Shown here one piece after another: positions 53,701 through 61,897 of a stretch of 64,000 nt of DNA; positions within the stretch are counted from its first letter, which is position 1, and each line of letters starts with the position of its first letter. The translations under genes and the position numbers were made by a program. The notes under the pieces were generated by a model. That model was not told the origin of the DNA and searched no databases. It was given only the letters and a program-made list of their open reading frames with translations. Origin of the DNA: an uncultured Dorea sp. Its GTDB lineage: Bacteria > Bacillota > Clostridia > Lachnospirales > Lachnospiraceae. The stretch is from NCBI GenBank assembly GCA_900550865.1, contig URTM01000009.1:1-64000 (forward strand). Reading direction: 5' to 3'.

Positions 53701-54120
53701 GATGACATGCTGGCCAGCCTGAACCTGGTAATTATTGTCCTGATCGTTTCGGCAGGTATGCTGGCATTTGTAGTGCTTTATAATCTGAACAGTATTAATA
53801 TTACAGAGCGCCAGAGAGAACTTGCGACATTGAAAGTTCTTGGCTTCTATGATATGGAAGTGGCAGAATATGTATTCCGCGAAAACATCCTGCTGACACT
53901 GATCGGAGCCGTGGTGGGAATCGTATTCGGTAAGATCCTGCATCTGTTCGTTATTCAGACGGTAGAAGTGGATGCGGCGATGTTCGGACGGAGTATTTAT
54001 CTGCCGAGTTACATCTACAGCTTTTTATTTACGATAGGATTTTCTTTGTTCGTAAACTGGATAATGTATTTTAAACTGAAAAAGATTGACATGGTAGAAT
54101 CACTGAAAAGTATAGAATAG
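50755..54120 (+). CDS. FtsX/MacB-type ABC permease with long extracellular coiled coil
   Basis: A 1121-aa permease. TM1 is at about 19-38, followed by a MacB-type extracellular domain (about 45-235) and a long coiled coil (about 245-565) built from Ala/Lys/Glu/Gln-rich units such as LDAAKKKLTSGKAEL, with a Gln/Pro/Gly-rich break near 400-420. The first FtsX TM domain is at about 585-720, a second extracellular domain at about 760-970 and the last FtsX domain at about 980-1115. This layout is widespread in Firmicutes. It may move lipid-like or peptide substrates or transmit force across the wall; no substrate can be named. Confidence 0.88.
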   Translation: MAKKITRKNFYMEIRRSFGRFISILFIVALGVAFFSGIRASEPSMRITGDAYFDESELMDIKAVSTLGITEDDVKAAGNVKGVGKAEGAYSADFLNIKNKKQYVLHVMSAMKDMNKVTVSEGRMPEKVGECLVDDQMHYKIGETIKLKSGTDDKVTDTLKTDELKVVGKGNSPCYISLNRGSTTIGTGTLNGFVVVPEKTFDLDVYTEMYVQVKGAKDLTAYTSAYKKKAETVKNRIEVITEERGKIRKAELSDKAEEKLAKAQKKLDDGKAESQQKLADAEKQITDGETQLSQAKEKIAGGKSQIADAKKTINAKQKELDQAKKTYQSGLKQLNQGKKQYEQGKAAYDSQSAEAQTQIQTGEQGLVTYRTELDKGWEGYQILLNTIEALKAQAAGKDSTEQQPGQDQGTGEVQQPEQDQELLQKIQAMELQAQETKNTLDAKEQDYQAKKAELDAAKKKLTSGKAELDQAKAKLDASEAQLASAAASIESGQKQLDAGKAELEAQEQTLQNGEAEIAENEAKLTDARKEYEDGKKTSEEEIAKGEKKLADAKEQIKKIKNPKWYLYNRSTLVEYDGFGENANRMRAIGKVFPVMFFLVAALISLTGMTRMVEEQRIEIGTMKALGYGNFSIASKYLGYALLATAGGSVLGVLLGEKILPYIIIYAYEIMYPHIPKIYVPYHLSYAVMASAASIICTMGATLASCYKELAAEPAVLMRPPAPKKGRRVFLERIGFIWKRMNFTWKSTIRNLMRYKKRFFMTIFGIGGCMALMLVGYGVKDSVYEIADIQYDEIQLYDGHIFYRDDVTKAEKEELKDYLKEDSDIQTYMDADMQNVTAYKGSKKRSVYQCVLGNPECAGKYVDFHDRKTKESYTLTDDGAIVSEKTAKLLNVKEGDTIKVKRGTEKSGTVKIAHICENYMGHYIYFTPEYYKKVYGKTAEYNCIMFRAKNGYSDEQVKKAGEKILAKDQVLTISYLRDIKDQLDDMLASLNLVIIVLIVSAGMLAFVVLYNLNSINITERQRELATLKVLGFYDMEVAEYVFRENILLTLIGAVVGIVFGKILHLFVIQTVEVDAAMFGRSIYLPSYIYSFLFTIGFSLFVNWIMYFKLKKIDMVESLKSIE

Positions 54121-54215
54121 TTATCAAATTAATACCGTGTAAAGAATGTAATACGAAAAGTAAATATCAGAAAAATATGGAAGTTTATAAATGGTTTATA
54201 AATTTCATAGAATTG

Positions 54216-54242
54216 TTAGCACTCTTTTTGAAAGAGTGCTAA
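54216..54242. promoter_or_regulatory. CIRCE operator (HrcA-binding site)
   Basis: A perfect CIRCE: TTAGCACTC, nine-base spacer, GAGTGCTAA. HrcA repressor binds this in normal conditions and releases on heat stress. It lies eight bases upstream of a TTGACT -35 element, not between promoter and gene as is more usual, and 145 bp before htpG. hrcA is not in this window. Confidence 0.95.
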
Positions 54243-54249
54243 TTTTCTA

Positions 54250-54278
54250 TTGACTTTTAAAATATGCAGTATTATCAT
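54250..54278 (+). promoter_or_regulatory. Promoter of htpG
   Basis: TTGACT (54250-54255), 17 bp, TATCAT (54273-54278). The leader then carries a hairpin (54301-54339, CAAAAAGATGC with GCATCTTTTG) before AGGAG and the ATG. That hairpin has only four T residues in its right arm and may tune stability or translation instead of terminating. Confidence 0.6.
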
Positions 54279-54387
54279 ATCTGTTAGATGAAAAATGTAA
54301 CAAAAAGATGCACGCTGATAAACGAAGCAGCATCTTTTGTCACGAATATGATAGAAATATAAAAAGTAGAAATAGGAGTGATTTATA

Positions 54388-56448
54388 ATGGCAGCAAAGA
54401 AAGGTAGTTTGTCAATCAGTAGTGAAAACATTTTCCCAATTATTAAAAAATGGGTATATTCCGATCACGATATTTTCGCACGTGAGCTGGTATCCAATGG
54501 ATGTGATGCGATCACAAAACTGAAGAAACTGGACATGATGGGTGAATACCAGTTACCGGATGATTACAAACCGGCGATCAAAGTTGAGGTCAATCCAGAA
54601 GAAAAAACTCTGAAATTTACAGATAACGGTCTTGGAATGACAGCCGATGAAGTGGAAGAATACATTACACAGATCGCATTTTCAGGAGCAACACAATTCC
54701 TGGAAAAATATAAAGACAAGACAACAGAGGATGACATGATCGGACACTTCGGTCTTGGATTCTATTCTGCATTCATGGTAGCCGATGAAGTGCATATCGA
54801 TACCCTTTCTTATAAAGAAGGCGCAAAGCCGGTACACTGGGTAAGCAATGGTGGAACAGAATATGAGATGGAAGATGGAGACAAACAGGAAGTCGGATCT
54901 ACGATGACACTGTACCTAAATGAGGATAGTCTTGAATTCGCCAACGAATACAGAATGAGAGAAGTTCTGGAAAAATACTGTTCTTTCATGCCGGTAGAGA
55001 TATTCCTGTCCAAGGCAAATGCAGAGCCGGAATATGAGACGATCGATGAGGCTGATCTGAAAGATGACGATGAAGTGATCGAGCATATTCACGAAGATGC
55101 CAAGATGGAAGAAAAAGAGAATGAAAACGGCGAGAAAGAGATGGTAGAGACAGAACCTGCCAAAGAAAAAGTAAAGATTAAAAAACGTCCGGTTTCATTA
55201 AGTGATATCCATCCACTGTGGACAAAACATCCAAATGAATGCAGTGATGAAGATTATCTGAACTTCTACCGCAAAGTATTCATGGATTACAAAGAACCAC
55301 TGTTCTGGATCCACCTGAACATGGATTATCCATTTAACTTAAAAGGAATTCTGTACTTCCCAAGAATCAATACAGAGTATGATTCTATTGAAGGAACAAT
55401 TAAATTATATAACAACCAGGTATTTATCGCGGACAATATCAAAGAAGTCATTCCGGAATATCTGATGGTATTAAAGGGAGTCATTGATTGTCCGGATCTG
55501 CCGCTGAATGTATCACGTAGTGCGCTACAGAATGACGGATTTGTGAATAAGATCTCTGAGTACATTTCTAAGAAGGTTGCAGATAAGCTTTCCGGAATGT
55601 GCAAGACAAAGAGAGAAGACTATGAGAAATACTGGGATAATATCAGTCCATTCATCAAGTTCGGATGCCTGAAAGATGAAAAATTCTGTGACAAGATGAA
55701 AGATGCCGTGCTGTTCAAGAATCTGGATCACAAGTATCTGACATTGAAAGACTGCATCGAGGCGAATGGAGGAACAGTAGAAGATCAGAATGCCAAGACA
55801 GAGGAAAATAAAGCAGATGATCAGAATACTGAGAATAAAGAAGAGGATAAGACAGTTATTTATTATGTGACGGACGAGATCCAGCAGAGCCAGTACATCA
55901 ATATGTTCAAGAACCAGGGCATGGATGCGGTAATCCTCGGACACAACATTGATTCGCCGTTCATCACACAGTTAGAGCAGCGTAATCAGAATATCAAGTT
56001 CCAGAGAATCGACGCCGATGTAACAGCAGGTGCAAAGGAAGAAGTTGCCGAAGAAGAGAAGGAAGCATTCCAGAAGAAATCTGACAGTCTGGTAGAGATT
56101 TTCCGCAAAGAGCTTGGCAACGAGAATCTGGATGTTAAAATCGAGAAACTGAAAGATGAAAATGTTGCTTCTATGATGACGTTATCCGAAGAAAACCGTC
56201 GTATGCAGGAAATGATGAAGATGTATGGCATGAACGGAATGGATATGGGTACAACAAGTACACTGATCCTAAATGCAAATCATCCGCTGGTCCAGTATGT
56301 AGTTGAACATAAAGACAGTGAGAACACAAGTATTATCTGCAAACAGTTATATGATCTGGCAATGCTGGCACATAAGCCGCTCAGTCCGGAAGAGATGACT
56401 GCGTTTGTGCAGAGAAGTAATGAGATCATGATGCTGCTTACAAAGTAA
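54388..56448 (+). CDS. htpG: Hsp90-family chaperone HtpG
   Basis: A 686-aa ATP-dependent chaperone. The N-terminal GHKL ATPase domain shows ELVSNGCDAITK, FTDNGLGMT, and the GHFGLGFYSAFMV lid segment. Two acidic, low-complexity linkers are visible: about 230-268 (EKENENGEKEMVETEPAKEK) and about 468-492 (Asn/Glu/Lys/Asp-rich), longer than in the E. coli protein. The middle-domain NVSRSALQ segment is present and the C-terminus is the dimerisation region. Regulation by HrcA is suggested by the CIRCE upstream; in B. subtilis htpG is not HrcA controlled. Confidence 0.95.
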   Translation: MAAKKGSLSISSENIFPIIKKWVYSDHDIFARELVSNGCDAITKLKKLDMMGEYQLPDDYKPAIKVEVNPEEKTLKFTDNGLGMTADEVEEYITQIAFSGATQFLEKYKDKTTEDDMIGHFGLGFYSAFMVADEVHIDTLSYKEGAKPVHWVSNGGTEYEMEDGDKQEVGSTMTLYLNEDSLEFANEYRMREVLEKYCSFMPVEIFLSKANAEPEYETIDEADLKDDDEVIEHIHEDAKMEEKENENGEKEMVETEPAKEKVKIKKRPVSLSDIHPLWTKHPNECSDEDYLNFYRKVFMDYKEPLFWIHLNMDYPFNLKGILYFPRINTEYDSIEGTIKLYNNQVFIADNIKEVIPEYLMVLKGVIDCPDLPLNVSRSALQNDGFVNKISEYISKKVADKLSGMCKTKREDYEKYWDNISPFIKFGCLKDEKFCDKMKDAVLFKNLDHKYLTLKDCIEANGGTVEDQNAKTEENKADDQNTENKEEDKTVIYYVTDEIQQSQYINMFKNQGMDAVILGHNIDSPFITQLEQRNQNIKFQRIDADVTAGAKEEVAEEEKEAFQKKSDSLVEIFRKELGNENLDVKIEKLKDENVASMMTLSEENRRMQEMMKMYGMNGMDMGTTSTLILNANHPLVQYVVEHKDSENTSIICKQLYDLAMLAHKPLSPEEMTAFVQRSNEIMMLLTK

Positions 56449-56477
56449 AGATTCAAGTTAAGATTGGTAGAATGTAC

Positions 56478-56529
56478 AATAAGAGCCGTGCGGCTGTGGA
56501 AAGGTAATCCATGGCGGCACGGCTTTATT
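56478..56529. terminator. Bidirectional terminator between htpG and the DUF5721 gene
   Basis: The arms AATAAGAGCCGTGC and GCACGGCTTTATT form a stem with one bulge, extended inward by TGGA/TCCA. A/T runs on both outer sides let it serve the converging genes. Confidence 0.75.
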
Positions 56530-56547
56530 TATATTGGAAGCTGCAGA

Positions 56548-57027
56548 TCAGTAGTCTCCTTCAATGGACCTGGATTTTAAAATAGCTTTTACTTCCTGAT
56601 CCCATTCTCTTTCGATGGATTTGTCCATGGTGAAAGTGTTCAGAGAAGTTCCTGTGATACATTGTAAGTGATGTCCGTCGTAGTGGAAGTTAAGGTACAG
56701 TCCCCGGATCTCTTCCGGGCGGTATCCGGTGAGACCGTGGGCAGTCAGAAAGTCCGGAATCTGATCTTCCGGGAGCGCAAGGACAATCTTGAATCCCAAT
56801 GGAGTGCGTTTGCCACGGATGATCTGGAAGCAGAAGTCGCGGTTTTTATTCCAGCGGGAGTAGGTTTCTTCAAGTTTTTCATCAAAGAAGTCTTCCTGGA
56901 GAAAGCCGCTGATGGTAAATTTGTTGAAGGTTGTAATCTCGCCTTCTATGAAAGAAAAGTTGTCGAAAGTGTCTTTTAAGAGCAGGTGCGACATACAATT
57001 TTTTGCTGATAACTGGTATACATTCAT
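56548..57027 (-). CDS. DUF5721 family protein
   Basis: A 159-aa cytosolic protein, apparently of DUF5721, known mainly from Lachnospiraceae. It has the MSHLLLKDTFDNF N-terminus, a mixed alpha/beta core with FTISGFLQEDFF and a conserved REWDQEVKAILKSR end. AGGAGG precedes the ATG on the - strand. Function unknown; it is monocistronic and convergent with htpG. Confidence 0.75.
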   Translation of the reverse strand: MNVYQLSAKNCMSHLLLKDTFDNFSFIEGEITTFNKFTISGFLQEDFFDEKLEETYSRWNKNRDFCFQIIRGKRTPLGFKIVLALPEDQIPDFLTAHGLTGYRPEEIRGLYLNFHYDGHHLQCITGTSLNTFTMDKSIEREWDQEVKAILKSRSIEGDY

Positions 57028-57129
57028 AAGGAAAACCTCCTGTTAATCTATATGATCATTTTTCCTTTCAGGTATAAGGAAATGTACTCAACATTATAGC
57101 ACAAAAGACGACAGAAAAGAGGATATAAA

Positions 57130-57158
57130 TTGACATTCAAAAAGAAAAACAGTAAAAT
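57130..57158 (+). promoter_or_regulatory. Promoter of the O-acetylation operon
   Basis: Consensus TTGACA (57130-57135), exactly 17 bp, and TAAAAT (57153-57158). It is one of the best sigma-A promoters in the window, 55 bp before the first gene. Confidence 0.78.
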
Positions 57159-57212
57159 AAATTGGATATACATATTTAGGATCAACAGAGAAACGAAAGA
57201 GGAGAAGATTTC

Positions 57213-58061
57213 GTGGATATAGAGAACAAAACTTCAGTTTATGAAGAAAAAGAAGAGACTCAGGAAGTGAATCCTGAGGAGCAGAAAAGAGAAATAAAAA
57301 GTGAAAAAGACAGGGTACTTCAGACGGCAGTAATTGTTGCGGTTGGTATTCTGGTGATTGGCGGGATTACGGTGGCACTCAGGCTCAGTAATCCGCAGAA
57401 GGATACAAAGAAGGGCACAGAGATCCTGAAGACGATGGATGCGATGGATGTGTCTAAGGCAGATAAAAAGATTAAGGAGTTAGAAGCACAGGAACGTGAG
57501 GCAGAACAGGATGCAGAGGAACAGCCGGCAAGCGAAAAATTTACAGATTGTCTGGTCATGGGTGATTCTATCACGCAGGGATTGTACGAATATGGTGTTC
57601 TGGATCAGGCAAATGTACAGGCAGACCGTGGAGCCGGCGTGTCGGTGGGGGATAATGAAAAACTGGCAGATCATATTGCCAGGGCAAAAGAGATGAAGCC
57701 ATCCGTATTATTCCTTTCTTATGGGATGAATGATGTCGGAGCACAGAATGGAGATGCAGATGGATTTATAAAAGCATACAGGCCGTTAATCAGGGATTTG
57801 AAAAAATCACTGCCGGATACGAAAATATATGTCAACAGTATACTTCCGGCAGCGCAGACTGCAATTGATCAGAATTCCGTCTATGCGGAAATTCCAAAGT
57901 TCAACCAGAAATTAAAAAAATTATGTGAAAAAGAAAAAGTAACATTTATTGATAATACAGACCTGGTGAAACAGGAATATTATGCCGGTGATGGAATCCA
58001 TATGTCAACCGGTTATTATAAAGAATGGGTAAACCATATGGCGGAGGTTGCAGAATTATAA
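57213..58061 (+). CDS. Membrane-anchored SGNH/GDSL hydrolase
   Basis: A 282-aa protein starting at GTG after GAGGAG. A Glu/Lys-rich cytoplasmic N-terminus precedes a TM at about 38-57 and an acidic linker (about 83-108). The SGNH domain has block I GDSITQG with nucleophile S119, block III GMND and block V DGIHM with D260/H263. It faces outward and should transfer or remove acetyl esters. With the MBOAT and DHHW genes downstream it resembles surface-polymer O-acetylation machinery, in which an SGNH enzyme acts as acetyltransferase or esterase. Its stop overlaps the next start. Confidence 0.87.
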   Translation: MDIENKTSVYEEKEETQEVNPEEQKREIKSEKDRVLQTAVIVAVGILVIGGITVALRLSNPQKDTKKGTEILKTMDAMDVSKADKKIKELEAQEREAEQDAEEQPASEKFTDCLVMGDSITQGLYEYGVLDQANVQADRGAGVSVGDNEKLADHIARAKEMKPSVLFLSYGMNDVGAQNGDADGFIKAYRPLIRDLKKSLPDTKIYVNSILPAAQTAIDQNSVYAEIPKFNQKLKKLCEKEKVTFIDNTDLVKQEYYAGDGIHMSTGYYKEWVNHMAEVAEL

Positions 58062-58546
58062 TGAAAAACGGAAAATTATACAGGATTAATCTGTTAAAAT
58101 ATCTGATGGTAGTCCTCCTGATCATTTATGTAGTAGTTCTTGTGACCCGGGAGGGAGATAATACCGTATCAGTAGACACGATTGAAAAGAATATCACAAA
58201 AGCCGTAAAATTAGAAGGAATGAAAAAAGGTACAACACAGGACCTGAAAAAATATTACAGTCTGAATGCCAATGATTATGAAGGAATCAGTCTGTATATT
58301 CCGGATGACGTTATGAGTGTGAATGAAATACTCGTAATAAAAGTAAAAAACGAAAGTCAGATTGAGACGGTTGAAAAGGCAGTGGAAAGTCGTGTAAATA
58401 CACAGGAAAAGAATTTTGAAGGTTATGGTGTAGAACAAACAAAGCTGATACATGCTGCAATTATTGAAACCAGAGGGCGTTATGTTCTGCTGGCAGTGTC
58501 AAAGGATGCAGACCGTATCGATGCAGCATTTAAGAAGAGTATTTGA
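58061..58546 (+). CDS. DUF4358 domain protein
   Basis: A 161-aa membrane-anchored protein: TM at about 10-28 (LLKYLMVVLLIIYVVVLV), then a small alpha/beta DUF4358 domain with the LKKYYSLNANDYEGISLYIP segment. The ATG shares its A with the TAA of the preceding gene, so translation is coupled. DUF4358 genes regularly accompany MBOAT and DHHW genes in Lachnospiraceae, which suggests an accessory role in polymer acetylation. Function unproven. Confidence 0.82.
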   Translation: MKNGKLYRINLLKYLMVVLLIIYVVVLVTREGDNTVSVDTIEKNITKAVKLEGMKKGTTQDLKKYYSLNANDYEGISLYIPDDVMSVNEILVIKVKNESQIETVEKAVESRVNTQEKNFEGYGVEQTKLIHAAIIETRGRYVLLAVSKDADRIDAAFKKSI

Positions 58547-58564
58547 TAAAAAGGAATTAGAGAG

Positions 58565-59971
58565 ATGTTATTTAGCAGTATTGTTTTTTTATTTACATTT
58601 TTGCCGGTTGTGCTGATCTTATATTATCTGTTACCGGTAAGATTCCGGAATGTGATCTTATTGCTGGCCAGTCTGGTATTTTATGCATGGGGGGAACCGG
58701 TATATCTGTTCCTGATGCTATTGTCCATACTATTTAATTATTTCAGCGGACTGGATATTGCAAGAAATCTGCCGGATAAGAGAGCTGCAAAGCGGAGCCT
58801 GGTTTTTAACCTTATCATTAATCTGGCAGTACTTGGATTTTTTAAGTATGAAGGGTTTGTATTGGATACGTTAAACGGGATACTTCCGGTACATATTTCT
58901 TATCATGCACTGCCGCTTCCAATCGGAATATCCTTTTATACATTCCAGATATTATCTTATATCATTGATGTATATCGGGGAAATGTAAAAGTGCAGACGA
59001 ATCTTCTGAATTTTGCATTATATGTAACGATGTTTCCACAGCTTATTGCGGGACCGATCGTGCAATATGCAGATGTAGACGAACAGCTTGCGTCCAGAGA
59101 AGTTTCATGGACAAAATTCGGAGAAGGAAGCATGTATTTTATCCGGGGGCTTGCGAAGAAAGTATTACTGGCGAATACTTCAGGGATGATTTTTACAGAA
59201 GTAAGCGGACTTGCGAAAGGTAATGTAGCCGTGATGACGGCGTGGCTTGGAGCTTTTGCATATATGTTCCAGATTTATTTTGATTTCAGTGGATATTCGG
59301 ATATGGCGATCGGACTTGGTAAGATGTTCGGATTTGAATTCAATATGAACTTTAATTATCCATATGTGTCTAAGAGTATTACGGAGTTCTGGCGCAGATG
59401 GCATATTTCGCTGAGCAGCTGGTTCAGGGATTATGTGTATATTCCACTGGGCGGAAACCGTGTTTCGAAGATCAAACATATCAGGAATCTTCTGATCGTA
59501 TGGTTTCTGACTGGATTGTGGCATGGAGCCGCATGGAATTTCGTGGCATGGGGACTCTATTATGGGGTGATCCTGATTATTGAAAAATATGTCCTGTCGC
59601 CGGTACTGGACAGACTTCCGGATGTAGTCTGTCATATTTACAGTATTATTCTGGTTGTGATCGGCTGGGTATTGTTTTTCAGCTCATCGTTCAGACAGGC
59701 GGCAGATTATATCAGAGTGATGTTTGGTGCAGGTGCATATGGCTTTGCAGACAGAGAGAGTATGTATCTTCTTACAAGCAACCTGATCCTGTGGCTGATC
59801 CTGATATTTGGTTCTACGCCGCTGGTTCATTTCAGATACGAGCATATGTTAAGAACAAAAAAATGGAATACAACAATCATTAACAGTGTGGTATATGCTG
59901 TGTTGTTTATTGTCTGTGTTGCATATCTGGTAACGGAGACCTATAATCCGTTCCTGTATTTCAGATTTTAG
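58565..59971 (+). CDS. MBOAT-family O-acyltransferase (AlgI-like)
   Basis: A 468-aa protein with about 11-12 TM helices, related to AlgI/PatA/DltB, which pass acyl groups from cytosolic acetyl-CoA across the membrane. Key histidines are H280 in FWRRWHISLSSW and the MBOAT catalytic H320 in TGLWHGAAWN. The YVYIPLGGNR segment is typical of the AlgI branch. AGAGAG lies before the ATG. It supplies acetyl groups to the DHHW and/or SGNH proteins encoded beside it. Confidence 0.92.
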   Translation: MLFSSIVFLFTFLPVVLILYYLLPVRFRNVILLLASLVFYAWGEPVYLFLMLLSILFNYFSGLDIARNLPDKRAAKRSLVFNLIINLAVLGFFKYEGFVLDTLNGILPVHISYHALPLPIGISFYTFQILSYIIDVYRGNVKVQTNLLNFALYVTMFPQLIAGPIVQYADVDEQLASREVSWTKFGEGSMYFIRGLAKKVLLANTSGMIFTEVSGLAKGNVAVMTAWLGAFAYMFQIYFDFSGYSDMAIGLGKMFGFEFNMNFNYPYVSKSITEFWRRWHISLSSWFRDYVYIPLGGNRVSKIKHIRNLLIVWFLTGLWHGAAWNFVAWGLYYGVILIIEKYVLSPVLDRLPDVVCHIYSIILVVIGWVLFFSSSFRQAADYIRVMFGAGAYGFADRESMYLLTSNLILWLILIFGSTPLVHFRYEHMLRTKKWNTTIINSVVYAVLFIVCVAYLVTETYNPFLYFRF

Positions 59972-59979
59972 GAGCAAAG

Positions 59980-61158
59980 ATGAGACAGTCGAGAAAGAAA
60001 TGGGAAAGAAAAAGAGAAGAACAGAGAAATAAAGTAATTGCAGTGCTGTTTATTGTAATGATGGTTATCTTCTGCGTGGTAAATATTGCAACTGCTGACA
60101 GGGAATTTTCAGCAAAAGAAAACCGGGCACTGGAGCAGAGACCAGATCTTACTGTTTCCGGTATTGAAAGCGGAAGATGGATGAACCAGTATGAATCTTA
60201 CGTATCAGATCAGTTTGCTGGAAGAGATTTCTGGGTGGCTTTAAAGAGCCGTATTGATCTGATCGCAGGAAAACGTAAGGCAAATGGTGTATTTAAAGGA
60301 AAGGATCATTATCTGTTAGAGGATATAGCCAGACCGGATGAGGAACAATTGAAAGCAAATCTGGATGCAATGAAAAAGTTTCAGGAGACATATAAAGATA
60401 TCCCGATGTATTTGATGCTGGTACCGAATGCTGCAAATATCGAGTCGGACAAACTTCCGTATTGCGCAGTGACAGAAGATCAGGATAAACAGTTTCAGAA
60501 AATAAAGGCTTCGCTTGGGAAAGCTTTTCAGTGGGTAAATGTGGAAGATACATTGAAAAAGCATAGAGCAGAAGAGATATATTACCATACGGATCATCAC
60601 TGGACGACGCTTGGTGCTTACTATGGATATCAGGCGCTGGCTGCGGCTATGAAACTGGATACATCGAAAGCACCGGCTATGAAACCGTATGCAGTGACGA
60701 ATTCATTTAACGGAACCTTGTCGGCGACAAGCGGCTATGAAACAGACTATAATGAGCCGATCTATATCTACGCACCGGATGATCTGAAAACAGCACCACA
60801 GGTAGTTGTAAATAATGTGAATGAAAAAAAGAAAACAGCAACGTTATACGATACATCGAAGTTGAAAGAAAAGGATAAATATGCATTATTTCTTGGCGGT
60901 AATTATCCTGTTCTGGATATCAGAACGACGGCGGATACAACAGACAGACTGTTACTTGTAAAAGATTCCTATGCGAATAGTGTAATTCCGTTTCTGACGG
61001 CATATTACAGGGAAATCATAGTAGTTGATCCAAGATATTATTATGATGATATCAGAGAAGTTATGAAGAAAAATAAGATCACAAGTGTTCTGTTCCTGTA
61101 TAACGGTAATACATTTGTGCAGGATAACAGTATCAGTGGGGTATTGCAGAATGATTAG
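59980..61158 (+). CDS. DHHW-family (AlgX/AlgJ-like) acetyltransferase-like protein
   Basis: A 392-aa protein with one TM (about 21-38) and a large external SGNH-like domain. The naming motif D205-H206-H207-W208 is present, with KDSYANSVIPFL (Ser nucleophile segment) near 327 and an N-terminal NRALEQRPDLT typical of the family. Relatives (AlgJ, AlgX) acetylate alginate; here the polymer is unknown. AGGAGC precedes the ATG. The end overlaps the pseudouridine synthase gene by eight bases. Confidence 0.88.
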   Translation: MRQSRKKWERKREEQRNKVIAVLFIVMMVIFCVVNIATADREFSAKENRALEQRPDLTVSGIESGRWMNQYESYVSDQFAGRDFWVALKSRIDLIAGKRKANGVFKGKDHYLLEDIARPDEEQLKANLDAMKKFQETYKDIPMYLMLVPNAANIESDKLPYCAVTEDQDKQFQKIKASLGKAFQWVNVEDTLKKHRAEEIYYHTDHHWTTLGAYYGYQALAAAMKLDTSKAPAMKPYAVTNSFNGTLSATSGYETDYNEPIYIYAPDDLKTAPQVVVNNVNEKKKTATLYDTSKLKEKDKYALFLGGNYPVLDIRTTADTTDRLLLVKDSYANSVIPFLTAYYREIIVVDPRYYYDDIREVMKKNKITSVLFLYNGNTFVQDNSISGVLQND

Positions 61159-61897
61159 ACTGAACAAGTATTTAAGCGAAGCCGGTGTCTGTTCCAGAAG
61201 GGAGGCAGACAGGCTGATCGAGTCGGGAATTGTGACTGTGGATGGAAAGACAGCAGCTCCCGGTATGAAAGTAGAAGACGGACAGGAGGTCCGTGTCGGA
61301 AAAAAAGTGGTCAAAAGTAAAACGAAAAAAACGGTCCTGGCAGTGTACAAACCTGCCGGGATTGTTTGCACAGAAGATAAAAGGGAGAAAAAGAATATCA
61401 TCCGGTTCCTGAACTATCCGGTACGCGTGACCTATGCAGGACGACTGGATAAGGATTCGGAAGGACTTCTGATCATGACAAATGACGGAGATCTGATCAA
61501 CGGCATGATGCGTGCAAGATATGCACACGAGAAAGAATATAAGGTCAAAGTAAACAAAGAGATTACTCCGGAATTCATTGAGAAGATGAGCCGGGGAGTA
61601 CACATCAGAGACAAAGAAAAAAATCTGGATGCGGTGACCAGACCCTGTACAGTAAAAAAGACCGGGAAATATACATTTTCCATTATTCTGACACAGGGAT
61701 TGAACAGACAGATACGGCGTATGTGTGAAGCACTCGGATACAAGGTGGATGTGTTAAAGAGGATCCGGATCATGAACGTGGAACTTGGCAATCTGAAACC
61801 GGGACAGGTAAGAGAATTAACAGAACAGGAGTTAAAGGAATTATATGGGACAGTCAAAGAACGAGAGAATGCAGGAATTAGTAGAACTTCTGAATAA
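61151..61897 (+). CDS. Pseudouridine synthase, RsuA/RluF family
   Basis: A 248-aa rRNA (or tRNA) pseudouridine synthase. The N-terminal S4 RNA-binding domain (1-60) has LNKYLSEAGVCSRREADRLI; the catalytic Asp is D100 in AGRLDKDSEGLL, and LTQGLNRQIRRM is the usual C-terminal motif. It resembles RluF most. The start overlaps the preceding gene by eight bases, and its own end overlaps ligA by 53 bases, an unusually tight arrangement for housekeeping genes behind an O-acetylation operon. Confidence 0.92.
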   Translation: MIRLNKYLSEAGVCSRREADRLIESGIVTVDGKTAAPGMKVEDGQEVRVGKKVVKSKTKKTVLAVYKPAGIVCTEDKREKKNIIRFLNYPVRVTYAGRLDKDSEGLLIMTNDGDLINGMMRARYAHEKEYKVKVNKEITPEFIEKMSRGVHIRDKEKNLDAVTRPCTVKKTGKYTFSIILTQGLNRQIRRMCEALGYKVDVLKRIRIMNVELGNLKPGQVRELTEQELKELYGTVKERENAGISRTSE

